Origin: Acidimicrobiales bacterium
GTDB taxonomy: Bacteria > Actinomycetota > Acidimicrobiia > Acidimicrobiales > JAHWLA01
NCBI GenBank assembly: GCA_035536915.1
Contig: DATLNE010000010.1
Span: forward strand, 1 to 64,000
Length of the DNA: 64,000 nt
Reading direction: 5' to 3'
In this document: in pieces, positions 57,029 through 64,000 of the stretch
How positions within the stretch are numbered: position 1 is the first letter of the stretch
How the letters are laid out: each line of letters opens with the position of its first letter
Notes under the pieces: generated by a model
Told to the model about the DNA's origin: nothing
Databases searched by the model: none
What the model saw: only the letters and a program-made list of their open reading frames with translations
Program-made: the position numbers and the translations under genes

Positions 57029-57532
57029 GTGACTGACTACGAAGCCGAGAGCACGGCCGGCGGCCTCCTCGGCAAGGTTGCGGGCAAAGCCAAGGCGGCG
57101 TTCGGCACGGTCGTCGGCGACGACGACCTGGCGCGCGAAGGCCGGCTGCAGGAGGCGTCGGTCGACGCCGAGGCCGAGGCCCAGGTTCGCGAGGCCGAAG
57201 CCGAGCAGCGCCGTCGCGAGGCGGAGCTGGAAGCGTCCAAGGACGAGGTCGAGCTGGAGCGCAAGCGCCTCCAGGCCGAAGTGTCGGCCGAGCGCCAGGA
57301 AGAGGCGGTCGAGCAGCAACAGCGCCGGCAGGAGCAGGAAGCCGAAACCCGTGCTGCCCGCGAGGCAACAGCGGCCGAGGCCCAGCGCCAGGCAGGCGAG
57401 CAGACGGCAGAGACGATGGAGGAGCAGGCGGCCCGCAAGCGGTTGGACGACGCTCGGGAAGCCGCTCGATTGGCAGAAGAAGCGCGTCGTGCCGAGGCAG
57501 TGGCCGACGCCATCGACCCGGAGGTGCAGTGA
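57029..57532 (+). CDS. CsbD-like start with long coiled coil
   Basis: A 167-residue protein: residues about 14-45 (GKVAGKAKAAFGTVVGDDDL, AREGRLQEA) match the CsbD-like stress-protein repeat, and the rest is an Ala/Glu/Arg/Gln-rich coiled coil. No signal peptide. GGAGGAA precedes the GTG. It overlaps the next coiled-coil gene's ribosome-binding region, so the two are probably one unit. Function unknown. Confidence 0.75.
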   Translation: MTDYEAESTAGGLLGKVAGKAKAAFGTVVGDDDLAREGRLQEASVDAEAEAQVREAEAEQRRREAELEASKDEVELERKRLQAEVSAERQEEAVEQQQRRQEQEAETRAAREATAAEAQRQAGEQTAETMEEQAARKRLDDAREAARLAEEARRAEAVADAIDPEVQ

Positions 57533-57534
57533 CC

Positions 57535-58155
57535 ATGGACATCAAGACGATGCAGCGCAGCGCGCTCGACCGCTATCTGCGGACGGTGCGGTTCCCGCTC
57601 GACAAGGCGGTCGAGTTGCTCGACCGTGACGGCGAGCGCAGTGGCGCCGTACGCCTGACCCTCGACCGGGCCGACGCCGCCGTCCGCGACGTGGCCGGGC
57701 GCATCTGGCGCGACGACGAGTTGCGGGCCGAGGCCACTCGCCGTCGCGTGGCCGCCGACGAGCGGGAGCGGGCGCTCCGCCTCGAAGCCGAGGCGGAAGC
57801 CCGCTCGACTGAAGCCGACGCCGAGTTCCGCCGCCGCCAGGAGCAGGCCGAGCAGCGCCGCCTCCAGGCCGAGCAGGCGGCCGAGCAGAAGCGCCGCCAG
57901 GCCGAGGAGAAGCGCCAGGCCGAGAAGCGCCAGGCCAACGAGCAGGCCGCCCGGAGCAAGGCCGCGGTGCGCAAGTCCGCCGCCAAGGTGGAGACGGCCA
58001 TCGAGAAGCAGGCCCGCGAGGCTCGCTTGGAGCAGCTCGAAGGCGAGGCCGCCGCATTGGAGAAGCAAGAAGCCGCCGTCGTCACCGAGAACGAGGCGCA
58101 GCGGCTGCGTAAGGCCGCCGCCCAAGCTAAGGCGGCTCGCAAGCAGGCTCGCTGA
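57535..58155 (+). CDS. Coiled-coil protein of unknown function
   Basis: A 206-residue protein with a folded start (TMQRSALDRYLRTVRFPLDK) and then about 130 residues of Arg/Glu/Ala/Gln coiled coil rich in EEKRQAEKRQA-type repeats. GGAGG at 57520-57524 favours ATG 57535 over GTG 57529. It follows the CsbD-like gene and ends at a strong terminator, forming a two-gene unit that may make a hetero-coiled assembly. Confidence 0.72.
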   Translation: MDIKTMQRSALDRYLRTVRFPLDKAVELLDRDGERSGAVRLTLDRADAAVRDVAGRIWRDDELRAEATRRRVAADERERALRLEAEAEARSTEADAEFRRRQEQAEQRRLQAEQAAEQKRRQAEEKRQAEKRQANEQAARSKAAVRKSAAKVETAIEKQAREARLEQLEGEAAALEKQEAAVVTENEAQRLRKAAAQAKAARKQAR

Positions 58156-58170
58156 ATCAGGCGTCGTACC

Positions 58171-58203
58171 AGGGAGCGGCCCGGCACCACGGGGCCGCTC
58201 CCT
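58171..58203 (+). terminator. Terminator after the coiled-coil pair
   Basis: AGGGAGCGGCCC pairs perfectly with GGGCCGCTCCCT around a nine-base loop, 16 bases after the stop; only a short T pair follows. Confidence 0.78.
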
Positions 58204-58237
58204 TGCGCGTGCGGCCGCGCCCGAGTGCGGCCATCGC

Positions 58238-58265
58238 GTGACATCTGTCGCAAATGACGTACCCT
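58238..58265 (+). promoter_or_regulatory. Promoter of the cold-shock gene
   Basis: GTGACA and TACCCT are separated by 16 bases. Starting about seven bases later, the leader would be near 97 nt. It would include remnants of GGGCT-TCGT-AGCCC (58266-58279) and AGACC/GGTCT (58286-58317), like the structured leaders of other cold-shock mRNAs. Confidence 0.5.
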
Positions 58266-58368
58266 GGGCTTCGTAGCCCGGTCGCAGACCACGCCGGCCG
58301 GCTGCCGACGCAGGTCTCCGTTAGGACTCCCGCTGAGTTTGTTGCGTGGAGTACAGGAGCAAAACGAA

Positions 58369-58572
58369 ATGGCAGTCGGTACCGTCAAGTGGTTCAACGC
58401 CACCAAGGGCTTCGGTTTCATCACCCCTGATGAGGGCGGCGAGGATCTCTTCGTCCACCACACCGCGATCCAGATGCAGGGCTACCGCGAGCTTCCCGAG
58501 GGACAGCGCGTGGAGTTCGAAGTGACCCGTGGACAGAAGGGCCTTCAGGCCGGCAACGTCCGCATCGTCTGA
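58369..58572 (+). CDS. Cold-shock protein CspA family
   Basis: A 67-residue single-strand nucleic-acid chaperone with RNP1 KGFGFI and RNP2 DLFVHHTAI, beginning [25 protein letters not shown] lies ten bases before the ATG at 58369. It has its own promoter, leader and terminator. Confidence 0.97.
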   Translation: MAVGTVKWFNATKGFGFITPDEGGEDLFVHHTAIQMQGYRELPEGQRVEFEVTRGQKGLQAGNVRIV

Positions 58573-58587
58573 GCGACACCACTTGAT

Positions 58588-58617
58588 CGAAGGGGCCGCC
58601 GAAGTGCGGCCCCTTCG
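58588..58617 (+). terminator. Terminator after the cold-shock gene
   Basis: CGAAGGGGCCGC pairs perfectly with GCGGCCCCTTCG around a six-base loop, 15 bases after the stop. Confidence 0.8.
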
Positions 58618-58675
58618 TCGCGTCCAGGGTGAGGTCACGCCGCCGTTGGGTACATGCGGCCCAGGAGGTGACCCA

Positions 58676-58957
58676 ATGAGTCTCATCGCGATGTTGATCA
58701 TCGGGCTGTTTGCCGGGCTGCTGGCCCGGCTGTTGGTACCAGGCCGTGACCCCATGGGCCTGATAGCCACCATCGTGCTCGGGGTCGTCGGCAGTTTCGT
58801 CGGCGGGTTCCTGGCTCGGGCACTGTTCGACGACACCAACGGCGTCCGCCTCTTCGGCGCCACCGTGGGTGCGGTGATCGTGCTGCTGGTGTGGAACGCC
58901 TTCGTCGGCCGTCAGCGCCGCGGCGCCCGCGGCATGACGCGCCGCATGGTCGCCTGA
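58676..58957 (+). CDS. GlsB/YeaQ/YmgE-family small membrane protein
   Basis: A 93-residue protein with three hydrophobic segments and glycine zippers (LIIGLFAGLLARLLVPGRDP, GLIATIVLGVVGSFVGGFLA, GATVGAVIVLLVWNAFVG), the pattern of this stress-linked membrane family. AGGAGGTGA precedes the ATG. It ends two bases before the convergent LCP gene's stop. Confidence 0.88.
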   Translation: MSLIAMLIIGLFAGLLARLLVPGRDPMGLIATIVLGVVGSFVGGFLARALFDDTNGVRLFGATVGAVIVLLVWNAFVGRQRRGARGMTRRMVA

Positions 58958-58958
58958 C

Positions 58959-60053
58959 CTAACAGGCAGCCGAGGCCACGGTCGTGGTCGTCGTCGGCGG
59001 CGGCGCAGTGGCGGCCGTCGTCGACGTCGACCGGCCCCGGCGGGCGGTGGTCGTGGTGGTGACGGCCCGTACCGTCGGCGGCCTGCCCGAGAACCGCTCG
59101 AGGATGGGCCGGGCCGCAGGCTCGTCGATGTAGACGACGGAGTCGTTGCCCGCCCACCCGGCGGTGGCGGGCACGGCCAGCATCTCGACGTCCTCGGGCG
59201 CCAGCGACCGCAAGCGGGTGGCCATCTCTCTCATCTCGTCGAACTCGAACTCGTCGTCGACGGTGAGGTCGGCGGTCACGTCGGCGAAGAGGGAGTTGAG
59301 GGTGAGCGGGTTGCGGGCGGCGACCAGCGCCTTGCGCAGCACCAGTCGCATGAACTGCTGCTGGCGCTCGATGCGCCCGAAGTCCTGTCGGGGGTCTTCC
59401 TGCCATTGCCCGTTGCGGTAGGTCAGGTGGTGGCGGCTGCGCACCAGGTCGAGGGCGGCATTGCCGTCGAGGTGCACGCACCCCGGTGTGCGGATGTCGA
59501 GGCCCGTGTAGCGGTCTCGCACCGGGGTGGCGAAGTAGTAGTCGACCCCCGACAGCGAGTCGACGACGTTTCGGAACGTCTTGAAGTCGAGCTCCACGTA
59601 GTGGTCGATGGGGATGTCGAGGGCGTTCGACACCGTGGCCACCAACCGCTTGGGCCCGCCCGCGAAGGCGGCGTTGACGCGGTTGACCGACCCCGTTCCC
59701 ATGATCGGCACCCACAGGTCGCGAGGGATCGACAGGATGGCCGTGCGCCGCTCGCGGGGGTCGACCCGCACGACGAGGATGGTGTCGGTGCGCTTGCCAC
59801 CCGCTTGGGCCTCGGTGCCGAACGCACGGCGCTCCGAGGGGTCGACGACCGCCCGCGAGTCGGAGCCCACCACCAGGATGTTCACCGCGCCGCCCGGGTC
59901 GGATTCCGGCGCGCCGCCGTCGATGTCGACGCGGTCGATCTGGCGCAGCCGCCAGGCCACGTAGGCCGACACGCTGCTGGTCGTTACCAAGGCGACCGCC
60001 ACCGCCACGTTGAGGCCCACCAGCGCGCGGCGGGCCAAGCGGGTCTTCGGCAT
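58959..60053 (-). CDS. LytR-CpsA-Psr family cell-wall ligase
   Basis: A 364-residue membrane-anchored phosphotransferase that attaches lipid-linked glycopolymers to peptidoglycan. One N-terminal helix (LVGLNVAVAVALVTTSSVSA), then NILVVGSDSR, RTDTILVVRVDP, ILSIPRDLWVPI, VNAAFAGGPKRLVATVS and LDLVRSRHHLTY carry the LCP arginines and aspartates. The C-terminus is a Thr-rich tail ending in cysteine. Confidence 0.92.
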   Translation of the reverse strand: MPKTRLARRALVGLNVAVAVALVTTSSVSAYVAWRLRQIDRVDIDGGAPESDPGGAVNILVVGSDSRAVVDPSERRAFGTEAQAGGKRTDTILVVRVDPRERRTAILSIPRDLWVPIMGTGSVNRVNAAFAGGPKRLVATVSNALDIPIDHYVELDFKTFRNVVDSLSGVDYYFATPVRDRYTGLDIRTPGCVHLDGNAALDLVRSRHHLTYRNGQWQEDPRQDFGRIERQQQFMRLVLRKALVAARNPLTLNSLFADVTADLTVDDEFEFDEMREMATRLRSLAPEDVEMLAVPATAGWAGNDSVVYIDEPAARPILERFSGRPPTVRAVTTTTTARRGRSTSTTAATAPPPTTTTTVASAAC

Positions 60054-60107
60054 GGCGAAAGTCTGGCCTACCGAGGGGGTTCGTGGCATTCGCGTCCGGC
60101 CCAACCC

Positions 60108-60136
60108 TTGAACGACGCCCGCGTGGGCCGTAGCGT
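60108..60136 (+). promoter_or_regulatory. Promoter of the membrane-anchored sigma factor
   Basis: TTGAAC and TAGCGT are separated by 17 bases, about 54 bases upstream of the GTG; this looks like a housekeeping promoter, not an autoregulated ECF site. Confidence 0.5.
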
Positions 60137-60190
60137 GTCCTCATTGGGGGACGGTGTCGCCCGCTGGGGCTGCACCTGGGGAGGTGCCCT

Positions 60191-61225
60191 GTGACGACGA
60201 CTGGGCCGGATCACGACGTGGTGCTCGATTGGGACGCGGTCTTCCGCCAGTACGGGCCGGCGGTCCGGGCCTTCGTACGGCCACGGGTCCCGCCCGCCTG
60301 CGTCGACGACGCCGTGCAGGACACCTTCGAGCGGGCGTTCCGCAGCCGCCACCGGTTCGACGTGTCGCGGCCGGTGTGGCCCTGGCTCGTCACCATCGCC
60401 AAGCGAGCGTGCATGGAAGCCCGTCGCCGCCACCCCGCCGAGACGGTGGTCGACCTGCGCGACGACGGGGCAGTTACCTACGCCGACCCGCACTTCGAGC
60501 TGGAGCGACGGATGCAGGCCAGCGCCATTTCCCAGGCGCTCGACGGCCTCACACCGCGGCACCGGCGCCTGTTGGTGGGGTGGGAGATCGAGGGACGGGC
60601 GTTCGAGTCGCTGGCTGCCGAGGAGGGCCTGACCCGCCAAGCGCTGAAGTCGGCCATCTGCCGGGCCCGCAACGGCTTCCGCCAGGGCTACGCCTCCGTC
60701 GTCGAACGCACGGGACTCGCCGCCTTCGCCTTCGGCCGCCTGCTCGGCCGCATCCGCGACCGGGTGCAGGCCATGGCGCCCGGCGCCGATGCACTGATCG
60801 GCGGCGTCGTGGTGGGCATGGCCACCGCGGTAGCCCTGTTGGCAGCCGGGCCGATCGACAGCTCGGCGGCCACGCAGCGCGACCATGCGGGCACGACCCG
60901 AAGCCCGTCGGATGCCGCGCCGCGCCTCGACGTACCCATGCCCTTTGGCGCGGGCAGCCTCGGGGGCACCGGCGGCGTGGCGAGCGAGCCACCCGGCACC
61001 ATGCCGCCCGACCCCGGGGCTCCCGGGCGCACGCTCGTTCCGAGCGCAGGCGGGAGTGCCGATGTCGCCGTGACCCCGAACGGCACGGTGGGCTTGGTCT
61101 CCGTGCACTGGCAGGACGACACTGTCGGCGGCAGCCTTCAAGTCGAAGTCGGGATCAAGTGTTCCGGCCGTACGTCGGACGCGGTGTGCATGGTGGCCCG
61201 CTCGGTACCACGCCCGCTGAGCTAG
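60191..61225 (+). CDS. ECF-type sigma factor with C-terminal membrane helix and outer domain
   Basis: A 344-residue protein. Residues about 10-85 form sigma region 2 (VDDAVQDTFERAFRSRHRFD, PWLVTIAKRACMEARRR) and about 110-165 region 4 (LTPRHRRLLVGWEIEGRAFE, SLAAEEGLTRQALKSAICRA). A membrane helix follows near residue 200 (GGVVVGMATAVALLAAGP) and then a Pro/Gly/Ser-rich extracytoplasmic part ending with two cysteines. GGGGAGG precedes the GTG. Sigma factors with built-in membrane tails may be held or released by outside signals. Confidence 0.85.
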   Translation: MTTTGPDHDVVLDWDAVFRQYGPAVRAFVRPRVPPACVDDAVQDTFERAFRSRHRFDVSRPVWPWLVTIAKRACMEARRRHPAETVVDLRDDGAVTYADPHFELERRMQASAISQALDGLTPRHRRLLVGWEIEGRAFESLAAEEGLTRQALKSAICRARNGFRQGYASVVERTGLAAFAFGRLLGRIRDRVQAMAPGADALIGGVVVGMATAVALLAAGPIDSSAATQRDHAGTTRSPSDAAPRLDVPMPFGAGSLGGTGGVASEPPGTMPPDPGAPGRTLVPSAGGSADVAVTPNGTVGLVSVHWQDDTVGGSLQVEVGIKCSGRTSDAVCMVARSVPRPLS

Positions 61226-61506
61226 GGAAGAGGGACGCGGAGGTCCACAACGAAGCCGTTCGGCGTTCCCGTCGGGTGGCCTGTGCCTGTGTAGCGCGGG
61301 CTCAGCGTGACGTCGTGCAGCCACGGCGTATTGGTATGGGGCACGCAGCCGTTGTTCACGTATGTCGGTGAAGCCGCTTCTCGCGTGACGTACGCCGTCA
61401 AGTACACGCAGTCGGCCTTCGCCGGACCGACTGCGGCCGGCGTGGCCAGGAGACCCGCCCCTACTGCCAACGCCACTGCGGCGCGCCTCGTCGTTCGACC
61501 CCTCAT
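61222..61506 (-). CDS. Small secreted protein convergent with the sigma factor
   Basis: A 94-residue protein with a clear signal peptide (RRAAVALAVGAGLLATPAAV, cut near AKA) and a mature part of about 63 residues with two cysteines (DCVY, NGCVPH). No family recognised. AAGGGGGGAA lies before the ATG at 61506. Its stop overlaps the sigma-factor stop. Confidence 0.72.
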   Translation of the reverse strand: MRGRTTRRAAVALAVGAGLLATPAAVGPAKADCVYLTAYVTREAASPTYVNNGCVPHTNTPWLHDVTLSPRYTGTGHPTGTPNGFVVDLRVPLP

Positions 61507-61606
61507 GGGTTTCCCCCCTTTGTGCATTCGCACGGCACGGTGCCGTCCTCCGAGGAAACTTCGGCTCGGACCGGAACCAACCCTGCTTTCGCCGGAATTA
61601 ACCGCA

Positions 61607-62045
61607 GTGACCCCCGACCCCAAGAAGGCCGTGAAGACCTTGGCTGCCCGTTGCGAGACCGAGCCCGGCTCGGTCGTGAGCGAGCTCTTGGCCCGCCTGC
61701 AGCACCGGTCCGACGCCCTCGTACGCATCCTGGGCGGCGAGTCGTTGCGCTTCGAGATCGTGCTCACCAGTTGGACCGTGCAAGAAGCGTGGATCGTGTT
61801 CTCGCCGCCTCGGGAACGTGGCCGCCGTGACACGGCGGGAGATGCTGGGCTGCGACCGCCGCCCTCATGTGCTGTTCCGGGGCCGCCCCGAGGACATCCT
61901 CGCCGTGGCCCTGGGGGTGACGCCTGTCGAACAAGCGGTGGCTCGGGGCGTGTTCATCCCCCTCGTCCCCGTGGCCCGGTTCACCCGGCTGCTGCGGCTG
62001 GTCTCGCAGGACCTGCTGGCCATGGCCGACGCCGAGGCTGCTTGA
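61607..62045 (+). pseudogene. SCP2-like domain gene with a frameshift near 61810
   Basis: From GTG 61607 one frame codes for about 70 residues ending LRFEIVLTSWTVQEAWIVFS; near 61800-61818 good coding moves to the next frame (TRREMLGCDRRPHVLFRGRP, EDILAVALGVTPVEQAVARG, FTRLLRLV) and ends at 62045. Together the parts read like one sterol-carrier-protein-2-like fold, whose first strands lie in frame one and the rest in frame two. Both parts have GC-rich third positions. It is either a real frameshift, a sequencing slip or two overlapping genes. Confidence 0.6.
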
Positions 62046-62098
62046 GGGGCCGGCTCAGTCGTCGGCGGGCCGGGTGACGTCGTCGGGCAGGCGTTCGC

Positions 62099-63196
62099 TC
62101 ATGGCGAGCGTGGTACCCAATCGTGGCGCCGCAACACGGCGGCCGTGTCGAGCCGCATGCGGTCGAAGGGCTGGTCGAGCGCGAGGCCGGTCTGCTCCTC
62201 CACCCGCCGGCGGGCGTTGGGGTCGGCGTCGAGGCGGTCGAGCAGCGTGGTGACCTCGTCGTCGGGCAGGTCGAGCAGGCCGCCGAGCACCCGCCGCACG
62301 AAGGCGCGAGCTTCGTCAGGCCCGGTGCCGGCCACGAACCGATAGACGCTGAGGTCGTCGGCCCGGCCGCCTCGGCCGACTTCGCGGGCCATGGGGACGA
62401 GCGCAGCCACCTCCCGGTAGGCGTCGTACGCCGAGCCGGAGCCCCCCGTCGGTGCGGTCGCGAGTACAACCGCCCCATGCTCCTTTGCCGTCGCTTCAGC
62501 CAGGGCGACGACGTGCGCCCACGCGCTCTCGTCGGCCGTCACCGCCACCGGGGCATGCATGGCCGGGGCCGAGCGCACCACTCCGCCGACGCCCCCCACC
62601 TGCGCGGTGAAGGCGGACGCCGAGGCAGCCAACGGCGCCGGGTCGTCGCCTGCCGTGGCGGGGAGCGTGAACACGATGACACCGTGACGACGGGTGGGCT
62701 CGAGCAGGTGGGCCAACTCGGAGGCACTGTCGAACGGGTCGACCCGCGGCGCCGGGCGACGACCCAGGGCATCGAGCCGGGTGCCCGCTGCGTGGCCTTG
62801 CGCGACAGCTTCCACGGCGCGCTGGGCGAAGTCGAGCGCTTCGTCGGCCAGGCGGGCGAGTGCATCGACAGCGGCCTCCGGCGGGGCGGCAGGCGGCACC
62901 AGCGAGACCAGGTAGTGCCATGAGGCGGCCATGGCAGCCCGCAAGTCGCACAGCACGTCGTCGACAGGTCGCCCTGCCGCCGCACGAACGCCGCCGACGG
63001 CTTCGATCTGTTCGAGTTCGGCCAGGGTCAGCCGTCGGCGGTTGCGTAAAAGGTCGGCGAAATGACGCACCACGTGCCGAGCAGGGTTGTCGTCCCCGAC
63101 CGCCGTCGCCATCCCGTTCGGGTCGACCTGCAACCGGTCGATCATCCCCTCGAAGATGTCGTTGTGCCACGCCAGCCCGCGTTCGGGCGTGTTCAT
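62099..63196 (-). CDS. PucR/CdaR-like regulatory protein lacking the usual C-terminal HTH
   Basis: A 365-residue soluble protein. The N-terminal half (HFADLLRNRRRLTLAELEQI, DLRAAMAASWHYLVSL) resembles the helical sensor domains of PucR/RsbR-like regulators and the middle (ESAWAHVVALAEATAKEHGA) a degenerate GGDEF-like domain. The end, DLPDDEVTTLLDRLDADPNA then RRRVEEQTGLALDQPFDRMR, is not a standard PucR helix-turn-helix. ATG at 63196; a perfect 24-bp palindrome lies 39 bases upstream. Confidence 0.55.
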   Translation of the reverse strand: MNTPERGLAWHNDIFEGMIDRLQVDPNGMATAVGDDNPARHVVRHFADLLRNRRRLTLAELEQIEAVGGVRAAAGRPVDDVLCDLRAAMAASWHYLVSLVPPAAPPEAAVDALARLADEALDFAQRAVEAVAQGHAAGTRLDALGRRPAPRVDPFDSASELAHLLEPTRRHGVIVFTLPATAGDDPAPLAASASAFTAQVGGVGGVVRSAPAMHAPVAVTADESAWAHVVALAEATAKEHGAVVLATAPTGGSGSAYDAYREVAALVPMAREVGRGGRADDLSVYRFVAGTGPDEARAFVRRVLGGLLDLPDDEVTTLLDRLDADPNARRRVEEQTGLALDQPFDRMRLDTAAVLRRHDWVPRSP

Positions 63197-63234
63197 GATG
63201 AGGATACGTAGCAGTTCAAGAGGGGCCCTGCAAG

Positions 63235-63258
63235 CGGTGTCACCCGGGGGTGACACCG
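63235..63258. promoter_or_regulatory. Perfect 24-bp palindrome, probable operator
   Basis: CGGTGTCACCC pairs perfectly with GGGTGACACCG across two bases, 39 bp upstream of the PucR-like start. Size and position suit a dimeric repressor; the protein itself or another regulator could bind. Confidence 0.6.
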
Positions 63259-63275
63259 GGACCTGGACGCGAAAA

Positions 63276-63303
63276 GGGCCGGCGCCCGCGACGGACGCCG
63301 GCC
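63276..63303 (-). terminator. Intrinsic terminator of the CBS gene
   Basis: On the minus strand GGCCGGCG pairs with CGCCGGCC and is followed by CCCTTTTC, the clearest T tract among the terminators here, 13 bases after the CBS stop. Confidence 0.8.
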
Positions 63304-63315
63304 TCCGCAGTTGCC

Positions 63316-63735
63316 TTACTCGTTCGGAGGAGCCGCACTGATGTCGGCCAGCGCCGAGTCCTCGTCGCGCTCCATGGCGAGGTCGCCGATCGACACGATG
63401 CCGACGGGCTTGCCGTTCTCCACCACGGGCAGGCGCCGCAGCGCCCGCTCCCGCATCAGGGTGACCGCCTCGTCGACTCCTGCGTCGGGCGAGAGCGTGG
63501 CCAACTCGGTGCTGCAGATCTCGCCCACCGTCGTGGAGCCGGTGTCGAGGCCGTCGGCCACGGCGCGGATCACGATGTCGCGGTCGGTCACGATGCCTCG
63601 CACGGTGTCGCCGTCGGTGACGATGACGTCGCCGATGCTCTCGTCGCGCATGTAGCGGGCAGCCTCGGCCACGGTCGTGTCTGCCGACACCGTCAGCGGG
63701 TTGGGGGTCATGAGGTCCTTGAGCGTCTGCGCCAC
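63316..63735 (-). CDS. Two-CBS-domain protein
   Basis: A 139-residue stand-alone CBS pair (LKDLMTPNPLTVSADTTVAE, SIGDVIVTDGDTVRGIVTDR, LRRLPVVENGKPVGIVSIGD) that should bind an adenosine nucleotide and regulate a partner. GTG 63735 is preceded by GAGGAGG. The partner is not evident. Confidence 0.92.
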   Translation of the reverse strand: MAQTLKDLMTPNPLTVSADTTVAEAARYMRDESIGDVIVTDGDTVRGIVTDRDIVIRAVADGLDTGSTTVGEICSTELATLSPDAGVDEAVTLMRERALRRLPVVENGKPVGIVSIGDLAMERDEDSALADISAAPPNE

Positions 63736-63802
63736 GTGCGCCTCCTCGAAGGTGGTAGCCGTTGTCGCCTCGCGTCCTACCCGAGCCTCCGACGGCGGCA
63801 AC

Positions 63803-64000
63803 CTACGAGGGGGAGTGGCGCTCCACGATGCGGCGGGCATCGACGCCCGGCGGGAGGGTGCCGAAGGCGCGGCCGCCGTCGCCGTCGAGGCGCGAGGCGC
63901 AAAAGGCATCGGCTACGGCCGGGTCGCCCGAGCGCACCAGCAGCGAGCCCTGGAAGGCCAGCGCCATGGCCTCGACCACCCGGCGGGCGCGGCGTTCGAT
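63803..64000 (-). CDS. AidB-like acyl-CoA dehydrogenase, C-terminal end only
   Basis: The last 65 codons of a gene running off the window: ALAFQGSLLVRSGDPAVADA, FCASRLDGDGGRAFGTLPPG and RRIVERH. This matches the end of AidB-type acyl-CoA dehydrogenases linked to alkylation damage. Only the tail is visible, so flavin and catalytic residues cannot be checked. Confidence 0.75.
   Translation of the reverse strand: MERRARRVVEAMALAFQGSLLVRSGDPAVADAFCASRLDGDGGRAFGTLPPGVDARRIVERHSPS

Overview
The window is very GC-rich bacterial DNA with short intergenic gaps, many ATGA/GTGA start-stop overlaps and frequent GTG or TTG starts. Tad pili without a secretin, an F420-type luciferase-like oxidoreductase, a WS/DGAT acyltransferase, a PIG-L deacetylase, a BldC-like regulator and an SCO6745-family protein point to an actinobacterium. 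Class Acidimicrobiia is my best guess, but this is inference from gene content only.

Region 1 (1-10760) is a cobalamin locus. A divergent cbiZ (interrupted by an in-frame TGA) and a tightly coupled run cobO-cobB-[B12 riboswitch]-cobI-cobM-cbiD-cbiET-cbiG/cobJ-ferredoxin-cbiC-cbiX-cbtB-cbtA cover corrin-ring methylation, cobalt insertion and uptake, a,c-amidation and adenosylation. CbiD, CbiG and CbiX mark the cobalt-early (anaerobic) route. No cobK/cbiJ, cobQ or lower-ligand genes are seen here. A 97-bp insertion-like duplication with a hairpin separates cbiD from cbiET.

Region 2 (10702-17751) is mixed: SCO6745-family protein, M23 peptidase, SDR, WS/DGAT, DsbA-like protein, PAP2 phosphatase, RecB-type nuclease and a LysM protein. 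Region 3 (17800-24555) is a complete minus-strand Tad pilus operon (cpaB-tadZ-tadA-tadB-tadC and four pilin-like proteins) diverging by 38 bp from a BldC-like regulator.

Region 4 (24670-49150) is mostly housekeeping: HIT, phoH-ybeY-CNNM-era, a possibly acquired hydrolase, PIG-L-dinG, a probable c-di-GMP riboswitch with a secreted protein, LLM oxidoreductase, BrkB, uppS-recO, glyS, ppdK, tldD-tldE-S9 peptidase, dnaG-rpoD. Two homologous 50-bp palindromes with compensatory base-pair changes lie at 37056-37105 and 49160-49209.

Region 5 (49220-64000) has tRNA-Asn and tRNA-Met, a VapC-type toxin pair, an amphi-Trp protein, a lipase, divergent ada-alkA/ogt around a four-half-site operator, and a coupled operon of a 37-residue double-glycine peptide with three peptidoglycan enzymes. 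It then holds coiled-coil proteins, cold-shock protein, LCP protein, a membrane-anchored sigma factor, an SCP2-like frame broken by a frameshift, a PucR-like protein, a CBS protein and the 3' end of an AidB-like acyl-CoA dehydrogenase. Many genes start about 7 nt after a TANNNT hexamer, suggesting widespread leaderless transcription.
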